This document shows, piece after piece, positions 54,962-64,000 of a DNA stretch of 64,000 nucleotides. Source of the DNA: Cladobotryum mycophilum (taxonomy: Eukaryota > Ascomycota > Sordariomycetes > Hypocreales > Hypocreaceae). Each line of letters opens with the position of its first letter. The first letter of the stretch is position 1. The stretch covers positions 6,572,001-6,636,000 of the forward strand of contig CM071590.1 in assembly GCA_036429605.1 (NCBI GenBank), given 5' to 3'. The position numbers were made by a program, and so were the translations under genes. Below the pieces are notes generated by a model. That model was not told the origin of the DNA. It saw only the letters and a program-made list of their open reading frames with translations, and made no database searches.

Positions 54962-56624
54962 GAGTGTCTTGGATGGGTTGGGAGAAAAACATTTTGTCCT
55001 GCAGAAAGTGTTGGTAGTGGGGTTGTGATACGTGAATCAGTGGAGTTTGATACCTAAATTTGCTATCAGCCCCGTCTCTACGTTGAGTCATGCATCCATG
55101 GATGTTTGGCTGTCCATGGACCCTGGAAAATGCCAAACGCCTCCACTCTACATTCAGCAATACCAAACTATTGTTTCATATTGCTCAAGTGGTAGACTTG
55201 AGTGGTAGAGGTATGAAATTGGGCTTTGAACGAATATACTTTTGCATTATTTCCTGTGTTATTTCATCATTTCAGCTTGAGAGCCGAATTTAGGGTATGT
55301 CTTGAGTTTGAATCGAGGACCGATAGTGGCGGCGCCAGGATAGCATTCCCCGACGGCAACGTGCATCTCAATGTCTCAGACAAGCTTTTCTGCCAAGTGA
55401 TGGATCGATGATAGGGTAACATTGTGATTATTCCAACGGCCAGGTATCAGGGTCGGCTTTGGCAATATTGTAGAAGAATTCCGTTGGGATCCTCAACCAT
55501 GGTACTGCTTTTTGCTCCTCGCCCGACCAAGATCGCCTTCGATGACAGGCTATGGGCGTCAGCGATCAAACCCCTCTATCTGGCCTCCTCATCTAACTTC
55601 GCAGGCCAAATCTGTGATCCGATGATCACCGTTTTGGATCAATGAAGATGAAACTAATTCCCCTTACAGCCTGATGGGTCACAAAGCGAGAATCCGAACC
55701 CCGAGACGGGGGAAGAAAAACAAGGTTTTCTCTCCCGTAACCTTGTCGCAGTTTGAGCTTCTGTTTAAAGCATCCATCCAAATATAGCAACGGAGCCATC
55801 ACTTGACTGCTTCAGATGCTGTCAGGTGTGTGTAGGTTGAGCTGGAGCAGATTTTTCTGGAATGGGGATTCATTCATATTTGATGGCTTCATGATGGAAA
55901 TTCGTATACGGAGTAAACGTCGGTGCTTAATGCTCCTCTTATACCCTTCGTAAAAATTTGCTACTGCTTATGGTCGAGACCCTGAAGTGGGATATTTGTC
56001 TCACAGACGCTATCGCCCGGACATTTACACAAGGTCCGCCCCCTCACAGCTGGAGATCCATCGGACAAGTAATAACGGAAATATTTTATAATTTATTAAA
56101 AGGGTGTCGTGGTCGGTCCAATGACAGTCTAGGTCAGGGACCCTTTTTTTGCAGATGCCTTCAAATATTCACGGCTGCCAGACATCATCTCCGATCCGGC
56201 ACCCTTCTTCCGTGATGGGTAAATTCCGCATTGTTGATGCTTCCGCTGTTATCTTCTCCAGTGATTCGTTATTGGCCGCCTTCAACCGGGTTCATGGGGT
56301 CTTTTCCATCCTGGTGTTACATCCTCGGTAGCGTAAGCGCCCTTGATGAGTGCCGTCTCTGCCGAAAAGAGATCTCACCTTTGTCATGGCGTGCTTTGAC
56401 ACCGAGCCAGAACGTGGAGAATAAATAATCTTCAACCCAGTCCATATGTGGCAATGACTAATAAGCATAACGGTGCCTAGACCTTTTATTTCATTTCAAA
56501 TCTAGCGTGCCTGGAGCTGTCAGTCCTAGATGATTGCTCACACTTTCTCTTTATCAGATGGCTCCCCACACAAACGCATGTCAGATTCAACCTTGACGAT
56601 TACTTCACCTTGTTTGTATCAACG
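54962..56624. other. Intergenic region
   Basis: About 1.7 kb lies between the two divergent regulators. No supported gene is present; short ORFs lack family features. Confidence 0.5.
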
Positions 56625-58461
56625 ATGGTTTACTGTGGAAAGCCCTCCGCTTCATGCGGCAATTGTCGATCAAAAAAGAGGCGGGTATGTACAAGACGAT
56701 GACACGGAGTGCCCTTTGTCGGGTTCACTGACAATGCAACAGTGTGATAAGGCAGTTCCCTCCTGCGGGCAGTGCCGTCGAACAGGGCAAATATGTCAAG
56801 GCTACCGCGATACATCTAGTCTTGTTTTCCGAAACGAGACAAAACGTATTGTAGATCGTGCCCGCCTTGGCGCAATATCTCGTTCCCGCGTTCAGCCGAA
56901 ATCTCCTAAAGATGTCGTGTCAACACTACCACCTGGCATGATGTCGCCAAACTCCACCTCAGAGCTTTTGACGCATACGACCGTGCTACCGAGTCTCATA
57001 AGCGAGGATAGCTCACCTCTGTCGGATGGTGGACAATCACTGCTGCTGTTGGACTTTGAAGGGCCGAGTTCCCCGGATGGGGATCGTGGATTATTCCAAC
57101 AACATCCAGCCATATGTGCATCAAGCCCCGACTTCCTGTTACCTGATCCTTTAAAACCTCTATCAGAGGCTACACCCTGTACGAATATCTACTCGCCGAT
57201 GGTATCCCCAGAAAATATCCATAGCTTGGGCATCAATTACTTTTTGGCCAACTACGTTGTCATTGCTTCTGGGCCCTCATCTGGCTATTTGGATTACATC
57301 ATGGAAGCTCTTGATCGCCAAAATGAGGATTCGCCTTTAGTTGAAGCAGCGGTCTCTGCGGTGGGGTTGGCAGGTTTCTCCAACACGACTGGAACTCTGT
57401 CAGGAGAGGCATGGTCGTACTACTCCGAAGCCCTTGAGCGACTGGGAAGAGCTCTATCACATCCAAACGAAGCAAAAAAAGATAGCATACTCATAGTATT
57501 TATACTTCTTGGATTATTCGAGTCAATTATGTGCACCGCCGAGTCCTCTCTAGCAACACACATTGATGATCTTTCTACCCTATTGGCACAGCGCGGAATC
57601 GCCCAGTTAAAAACAAATCGAGGATTGCATCTCTTTCAGGAAACAATTTCACATCTCTTCGACAATTGCTCGCGAATAGGTCGTTCAATCCCTTCATGCG
57701 TCCGCCTCTTGTGTATTGAGGCCACTCGCTGCATCCCCGCCAACACTCCGACGTGGGTACTCAGCACTGCGCAAATAGAAGTTATGGATTTGTATCACAA
57801 GATAGATCTCGAAAGGACTGAGCCGTTCCTGAAAAAGGACTGGGAGTCACTTCTCTTGCGAGCAGTTGAAGTGGACCGCGACCTTGAGAAAGCATTTACT
57901 AACATAAGTTCTGCTTGGAAATACAAATCTGTGAGCGACCCTCAGGCAAGCCCCGCAGTGGCATACGAGGAGAAATTCCATATCTACCATGATGTCTGGA
58001 TAAACAAGAAATGGAATAGCATGAGGTCTTGTCGAATTATGCTCAATGGAGCCATCAGATGTCTGATTCGACGAGAGGCTATGACATGGGCAGCTCATGA
58101 ACTCACTGACGGCGGAGTTTACATAGACTTGATGGGCACGGCTTTGGAGACTATCAAGCGAATGCGCGATGATATTCTGGCTTCAGTACCGCAGATGCTG
58201 GGATTTGTATATCACAATCCTGCTACGGGAACATCTCTGATTGACTGTAGTAGCGACAAATCACCACCGCTAGGTCATCACGCGGCAGCCTTGGGAGCGC
58301 ATTTCTTGATGTGGCCTCTTTATCTGATAGGCACACTATCCATAACCACAACCGAAACGAGAGCATGGATTGTCAATCGCTTGCGGACGATGAGGGCCAT
58401 GGCAGGGATCCGAAAAGCAGAGTACTTGGCAGGCCTATGTTCCGCCACTGTTGTTACTTGA
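56625..58461 (+). CDS. Zn2Cys6 transcription factor, likely cluster regulator 2
   Basis: Exons 56625-56684 and 56743-58461 encode 592 aa. Reading straight through gives a half zinc finger; splicing the 58-nt intron (GTATGT...CAACAG) joins SCGNCRSKKRR to CDKAVPSCGQCRRTGQICQGY. That completes a C-x2-C-x6-C-x6-C-x2-C-x6-C cluster at residues 11-38. The remainder resembles the fungal_trans_2 regulatory domain, with INYFLANYVVIASGPSSGY and VEAAVSAVGLAGFSN. It is predicted to be nuclear and is adjacent to the secreted hydrolase and PKS2, so it is a cluster-specific regulator candidate (inference). Confidence 0.9.
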
Positions 58462-58904
58462 AGGGAGTTCATTTCGGTACATACCAATACTTTATTTTAA
58501 TGACAAATCTTTACGAGGACGCATACTGCTTCAGGAAGGAGGATACAATGATTCAAACTCATTCGTCTCTTTGTCATAAGCAAGATGTAACATACCAATG
58601 AGCCGGTATAAGCCAACAGTAGCATGCAGTAGAGACATTCCATCCTTCGCGGCTGGGGGCTGTTCGGGATTATCCCAGTCTCCCCCCACCTCCTCGATAT
58701 CCCGCCTTTAGTATCCCGCTGGTTGGGGGTCATCATGGGAGCTATGCATAGGAGGAACAATAAATGAATGTATTAATTGACTACCACGAGTTTATCTATA
58801 GACCAACCAAGAGACTAACATGAGATACGTTCACTGAAGCCATGTCATGTGGCATACCGAGCAATTGTTCACCAAACCTACTCTAGCATGGATCAAACCC
58901 CCTC
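58462..58904. other. Convergent intergenic region
   Basis: It holds only the 3' flanks of the second regulator (plus) and the hydrolase (minus). Confidence 0.5.
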
Positions 58905-60296
58905 TTATTCGTCGCAGTTGGTGCCATTTCCACCGACACTGATTACCTCTTCGAACCAGTCAAAAGCCACTTGGTTTGCGAGCACATATCCACCCGTGGA
59001 ACAATGCTCGCCGGCCCCTAGGATGTTTTCGAACAAGTGGTAATGGCCAAGTTTGCCAAGCTTATCTGCCAGTTCTTTGGCCTGACCAGGGAAGAAGATG
59101 TCGTTTTGCGCGTCACCGACAAAAACAGGAGCCTTGATGTTTTGAACCACATCCTTCAGAGTGTACTGCTGAATCTGTGTGAGCCACTCAAATGGAGAAT
59201 GGGTATAGAATGTCCAAAGTCCCTGTTGAAGACTCCATCGTACTGCAGTAGGTGTCGAAGGATCGTTGATCACCTCCATCAAAATCTTATCAACAGCAGT
59301 CTTGTTTCCAGCCTTGAAAAGAGCCTCAAGCTCAGGCCCCAGGCTATTCATGACAACTGCACCAAAGTCGTAAACGCCGTCAAGAGCAAAGACGGCAGCT
59401 AGGCGGTGTTCAAAGGCAGCAGCTCGAGGCGCAAGATATCCGCCAAAAGAACTTCCCACCAAGCCAATGGCCTTTGGATCGACATCATCACGAGTGAGAG
59501 CGTAGTCGACGATGGGAGTAACCACCTTTTCCCAGTCAGGGATGAAGCCTTTGTTCTGGTAACGGCGAACAGATGGCTGGCCCGGACCCTCATACACAAT
59601 AGCGTTATAACCACGCTGCAGGATTGCCTGGCCCATTATGTGGTAAAGCTCCTCTTGAGAGCCATCATACCCTGTACCAACAATGATGGTTGGTCGCTTT
59701 CCGGGTTTGCCGCAATTGAAGAAGATGGCTGGTATAGTGAAATTGGGGCCCTTTAGGTTGATGCGTTCACCAGGGATGTCGAGCAGCGAATTGGCCTTGT
59801 TCCACAGGTCAAGTGTTTGGTTCCAGAGACTGTAAATCCGAGGATCCGACCAATTCCCATGGAGATAGAAATCGGTAGATCGATAATACGTCGCTGCCTT
59901 GAACGCGGCCTCTCTAGCCGAGACAGGAAACTTTTTCGCATTAATTTTTTGCGAGATGTTGTGTGCTCGTTGAGCGAGAGCGAAGAAACCATCATAGTAG
60001 CTGTCAAAGTTGCCTGGCTTAATCTGCTGAGCCGCGATCAAAACTTCTCCTATGTCGCTTCCGCCATATGGTGCTATAGATAAAGGTCGAAGCATCTCAA
60101 AATGAAAGTCCGAATCAGCGCTCAGCTGATACATGGGATCTGTGGTCGAATTGGCTCTTTTGTTTAGGGTAAAAGAGCGTATTTGAGTTGGTGATGCCTA
60201 CAGTAGAGTTAGTGAATGTCTCACTGACGATGTTTACAACTGTGAACTGACCAAGCCAAGTGCGGCAGAGGCAACGAGTAAGTTTGGCCAAAACAT
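58905..60296 (-). CDS. Secreted alpha/beta-hydrolase in the polyketide cluster
   Basis: Exon 1 (60296-60252) encodes MFWPNLLVASAALGL, a signal peptide core. A 54-nt intron (60251-60198) leads to exon 2 (60197-58905), giving 445 aa in total. A Kex2-like KR site follows in FTLNKRANS. The core is an alpha/beta-hydrolase related to the FrsA/2,6-dihydropseudooxynicotine hydrolase type: TIIVGTGYDGSQEELY, AIVYEGPGQP, then the nucleophile elbow AIGLVGSSFGGYLAPRAA (Ser). Acid and His candidates lie in FVGDAQNDIFFPGQ and LGAGEHCSTGG. N-glycosylation sites fit secretion. It may hydrolyse or cyclise the polyketide product, or detoxify it outside the cell (inference). Confidence 0.88.
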
Positions 60297-61504
60297 GACT
60301 GAATCTTTTTTGTATTGAAGTGGTTAGAAGTTGAGGGTTGAATCAGTGTCTGAAATGTGTGTGATGATGCTGAGATGAGCAATTAGACAGAAGAGATGCA
60401 TTGCCTTTTATAAGTCATTGGGATTGAATGACATGGAACAAACGGCACCGCTCAACAAGCATCATGCCGTTGAGGTTCCATTTCATCACTTGCTGCACGA
60501 TGAAAGTTTACACATTGGAGGTTCCGACTACCGACGATTCGATCCTTTACGGAGTCGAGGATCCCAGTCGAAACGTTTTCCGAATTAGGGAATGTCCACA
60601 GGCAGTACTGTAGGGCTGAGCTTCACCCCCGACTCCCCGATGCTGACTGTTGATTCACCCGGCCGTGATTGGCAAACTGAGAGCTAGACTCTAGCTTGGG
60701 CACTGCTATGACGCTGCCCTGCATTCCTCCGAGCCATTTCCAGAACATGAATGGCCCTGGAGGCTTGGGGAGGATCTGCAGCTGTTGTGGCGCAGATGTT
60801 GGGTTTAATAGCCAGCCGCAAAGCCGTCGTCGGAAGCATTTCCCAAGGGCACTCAGGAGTTTTGGATAGCCATGCCTGCTTTTGAGGGTCAAGAGTGAAA
60901 AAGACGCACTATGAATCCCAAACAAATGAGTCGAGTCAATTGGGCACCGTTGGCGAACCTTACCTACAGCTTTCGGACACGATCAACTACATGAGGCTTC
61001 AATAACGAACGATAAGAGTATTTTGCGTGGCATCTATAAAGTTTAATAGTAACAATAACATCGAGAGCCATTATCTACATGGTAAATGCCGCAACTGAAG
61101 ACCGCTGGTGATGATGAGCTCCACCAAACGACCGCTGGCGGAAAGGATTTTGACATGATCAACACGAGCTATGCTCAGCCACAAACTACCAGATTGATTC
61201 GAGCTGCAGGCTCCGACCACCGATATGTAAAAAGGATGTAGAATCCTGGAACCGGCTAGATAATGCAACAAGTTTTACCCCTTCTACGAGAGCGGAAGAT
61301 AATTGGGACATCTTATTTCGTTAAGACGAGCTCGAACAGTGGAATCAATGCAAGTTGCAATCAGGGCTGAGTCGTCTACAGCATCAGCATTCAATCTTGC
61401 TTACATATCTAGGGTAGTTACCATAGGAGAGTATAAGACAAATGAATGAACCAAGACCCATCCATAGGGTTCTGCCTTGTAGATATTACAACGTGCTAAA
61501 AACG
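60297..61504. other. Intergenic region
   Basis: No gene is supported. It lies upstream of the hydrolase start and holds the 3' flank of PKS2, also on the minus strand. Confidence 0.5.
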
Positions 61505-64000
61505 CTACGCGCTTCCCCTGCCAAATGTGTCCCGCTTCTCCTCTACCATAGCAATCATCAGTTCACTTAGTCCTCTGACTGTTTCCGCATTCATAATGCG
61601 AAGGATACTTATGTCGCCGCCCGTCGTCCGCCTAAACCAATTCCTGATTTCAATGCCAACAAGAGAGTCCACGCCTATGGCTGATAATTTAACCTCACTG
61701 CTCATGTCTTCCTCTGGCACTAGCAAGACATTGCACAAAACACGGCCAAGTTCTAGCGTTAGGAAATCCAGTGTGCTGGGATCATGTAGTGCCTCCTTGT
61801 CAGCCACCACAGACTTGAGAAACTCGCGCAAGTCTCGGTCTTTGGACTCGACAGCTTGCTGATTTCCAGATGCCAGTTGACGGTACATGTCCATGCGTAT
61901 GTCGCGCTTGATTGGGTTCAAGTTGTTTGGATCAGATAGAGATTTTGTAGATCCGAGACCAATGGCGAGCTGACTGTGGTTCATGTACCCGCCGTACGGC
62001 CCCCTCGTCGGTGTTGTAGCTGAAAGCGAGTTCTTGATGCTGATATATATGGCGTCCATCAGTTCCTGTTCCTGCACCATGTGCAAGCTTAGGCTGCGGT
62101 AGTGCTTCAGAGAGCCTGGGTGCTGACTGACGAACCCCACTGCTTCGATTGCTCCAATCTCAATGACAGAACAAGGGAGATTCTGACCGTGTCGGTATTG
62201 AGCAAAAGCATTCAGGAAGATGTTAGCAGAGGAATAATTCATCTCGTTTGTGTGTCCGAATGTCCCCAACAGGGAGCTAAATAGGACAAAGAAGTCAAGT
62301 TTGGCTCCAAATGCTTGATGTAGGTTCCATGTGCCTTGAACCTTGGGGTTTAGCACGGCATTCCAATCATCATAGCTAGTCGGAGAAAGTGAAAAGTCCT
62401 AGACGGAAGAAATTAGTATCTCCCTTAACACACCAGGATATTGCGAGCAGAGCTCACCCTTAAGACCATCGACATCTGGATAACACCCGTAATTGGCGTT
62501 GGGGCCATCTTGATTGCTTTCTCGATGTCAGCTAACTTGGTGACATCGCCAGCTAGAGCAACCGCCCGGCAGCCTTGGCTTTCTAGCTCGCGGAGGAAGT
62601 CCTGGTCCTGAGTAGACTTTCCGGCTGAGCGAGAGAGGAATACAAGACTCCTTGCTCCCTGTTCTATCATCCAAGTCGCTATTGACTTGCCAAGGCCGCC
62701 CAAACCTCCAACTAAAAGGTAGGTTGCTGCATCTGACAGACCGAGGGACTGCGTGGCCTTGCTTGCAGGGATGTCTTGACTATCCTCTGGTATGGAAAGC
62801 ACGATTTTGCCGATATGTTTTCCTCTCTGCATGTAGTGGAAAGCATCTTGAAGTTGGTGCATAGGAAACACGTGGATGGGACTGATTGGTTTGATATGGC
62901 CATCTCGATAGTACTGAAGCATCTGTTCGGACAATCTAATGTTCCATCAGTTAGCGATCCAATCTGCGAGTGTAGGCATGGCCCTTCAAGTAACACGGTC
63001 TTCTTACTTGAGCATTTCGTCTGGGCGATCGCGCAAAAACCCAGACAGATCAATACCGTAAAATGACCTGTTGTCAATAAAGGGATTCAATGCCAAATGA
63101 CCCGATTCAAGAATATCTCGTTTACCAATTTCCATCATTTTGCCGTACTTGGCCACGCAGCTCCATGATGCATGAAGTAGCTCACCCGAGAGGGAGTTGA
63201 GAACGATGTCAACACCCCGACCATTTGTGGCTTCCAAGGTTTTTTCCAGGAAGGAGATGCTACGGGAGTTGAAGATTCTCTCCCTTGGGAGATTGTGGTT
63301 GTCGATCAGGAACTGTGTTTTTTCCTCGTTTCCGACAGTGGCATAAATCTGTGGGGTGTCGAAGAGATGTTAGCATCACGCGCAAGGAATCGGGGGTAGT
63401 TGGGCAACGTAGGATCCTCCATCATACCTCAGCTCCAATCATTTTACAGATCTGAATGGCGGCAAGACCAACACCTCCACAAGCACTATGGATTAATATA
63501 GACTATGTGAATATAATTAGCTTCCTTGGCCATCAAGCAAGCGTGTGGGCTTCATTCCGCTTCTTACCTGGCCCTTTCTGAGCTGACCTAGATTCATAAT
63601 GGCGTGAATGGCGGTGCAGTAAATGGTAAGCATAGATGCGGCTCCTTCAAAGCTTAGTCCCTCAGGCATGGGAAGCACAACGTGTCCCGGGACAACCTTC
63701 TTGGTCGCAAATAGACCCGATCCGCTCGCGACTACGTGATCTCCAACAGCCACGTGAGAGATTGCAGAACCGATACGAGAAACAACACCTGAACATTCAA
63801 ATCCAAGCGAGTCTTTTGGGTCTTCCATGATGCCCATGGTAATCATGATGTCCTTTGGAATCTTAGCAAACATTATCACGTACCAGCAAAAATGGGATAT
63901 CTTACACGGAAATTTACTCCTGCACATCGGATACTTATCTCCACTTCATCAGGCTGGAGTGCGGTTGAACTGTGTTGGACCCAGTGAAGGGAATCTATCG
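61505..64000 (-). CDS. Highly reducing polyketide synthase, C-terminal half (ER-KR-ACP), partial (PKS2)
   Basis: The gene enters from the right edge and ends at 61505. Exons visible are 64000-63906, 63852-63568, 63502-63428, 63348-63008, 62935-62458 and 62398-61505. The ER carries VNFRDIMITMG and SLGFECSGVVSRIG, with HSACGG at the NADPH site. KR has YLLVGGLGGLGKSIATWM and the Tyr in MNYSSANIFLNAF. The terminal ACP has AIGVDSLVGIEIRNWF. Every visible intron has a counterpart at the same place in PKS1 (for example NFR|DIM), so the two are paralogous or share recent ancestry. The KS-AT-DH part is outside the window. No thioesterase follows the ACP. Confidence 0.93.

Noticed and set aside
56530..56624. 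Earlier start of the second zinc-cluster regulator by reading through the intron
   Set aside because: That frame destroys the first half of the zinc cluster; the spliced model restores it.

Overview
The window is nuclear DNA of a filamentous ascomycete (Pezizomycotina, most likely a sordariomycete such as a hypocrealean; the genus cannot be fixed from sequence alone). The evidence is short 48-94 nt spliceosomal introns with GTAAGT/GTATGT donors and CTAAC branch sites, Zn2Cys6 regulators, fungal highly reducing polyketide synthases (HR-PKS), HET and DUF7730 proteins, a fungal catalase-peroxidase, and one intron-containing nuclear tRNA. Gene models below are spliced by hand from reading frame, splice-site consensus and family conservation.

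Left part (1-30 kb). This is an accessory-metabolism region: a partial GH3 beta-N-acetylglucosaminidase, a Zn2Cys6 regulator, a TetX-like FAD monooxygenase, a trans-aconitate-type methyltransferase, an MCT-family transporter carrying a one-base frameshift, tRNA-Gly(TCC), a TauD dioxygenase, an ACS-family MFS permease, a decayed DUF7730 gene, a 2EXR gene, a secreted PI-PLC-like protein and a small secreted cysteine-rich protein. It continues with the 5' half of an isochorismatase-like gene, an MFS drug transporter, a nitrilase, a lipase/esterase and a small acylated MGCC protein.

Middle part (30-43 kb). A decayed HET-domain gene lies in a gene-poor stretch. It is followed by a secreted ConA/polysaccharide-lyase-like protein, a five-exon katG with two unusual introns, pyrroline-5-carboxylate reductase and a frameshifted HsbA-like secreted protein.

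Right part (43.7-64 kb). This is a polyketide biosynthetic cluster. A complete HR-PKS (KS-AT-DH-MT-ER-KR-ACP, about 2626 aa) is followed by two Zn2Cys6 regulators, a secreted alpha/beta-hydrolase and the 3' half of a second, convergent HR-PKS that runs off the right edge. No thioesterase follows either ACP, so the hydrolase is a candidate release or tailoring enzyme.

Most notable structure. The 3' half of the isochorismatase-like gene lies at 53.33-53.69 kb (+) and the 5' half at 23.83-24.12 kb (-). One inversion of the intervening ~29.5 kb would rejoin them in order and orientation. A MITE-like element with ~60 bp terminal inverted repeats sits exactly at the right breakpoint. katG also contains an intron that looks newly born by tandem duplication of a 55-bp AGGT-containing exon segment, plus an intron whose frame-preserving 3' end is TG rather than AG.
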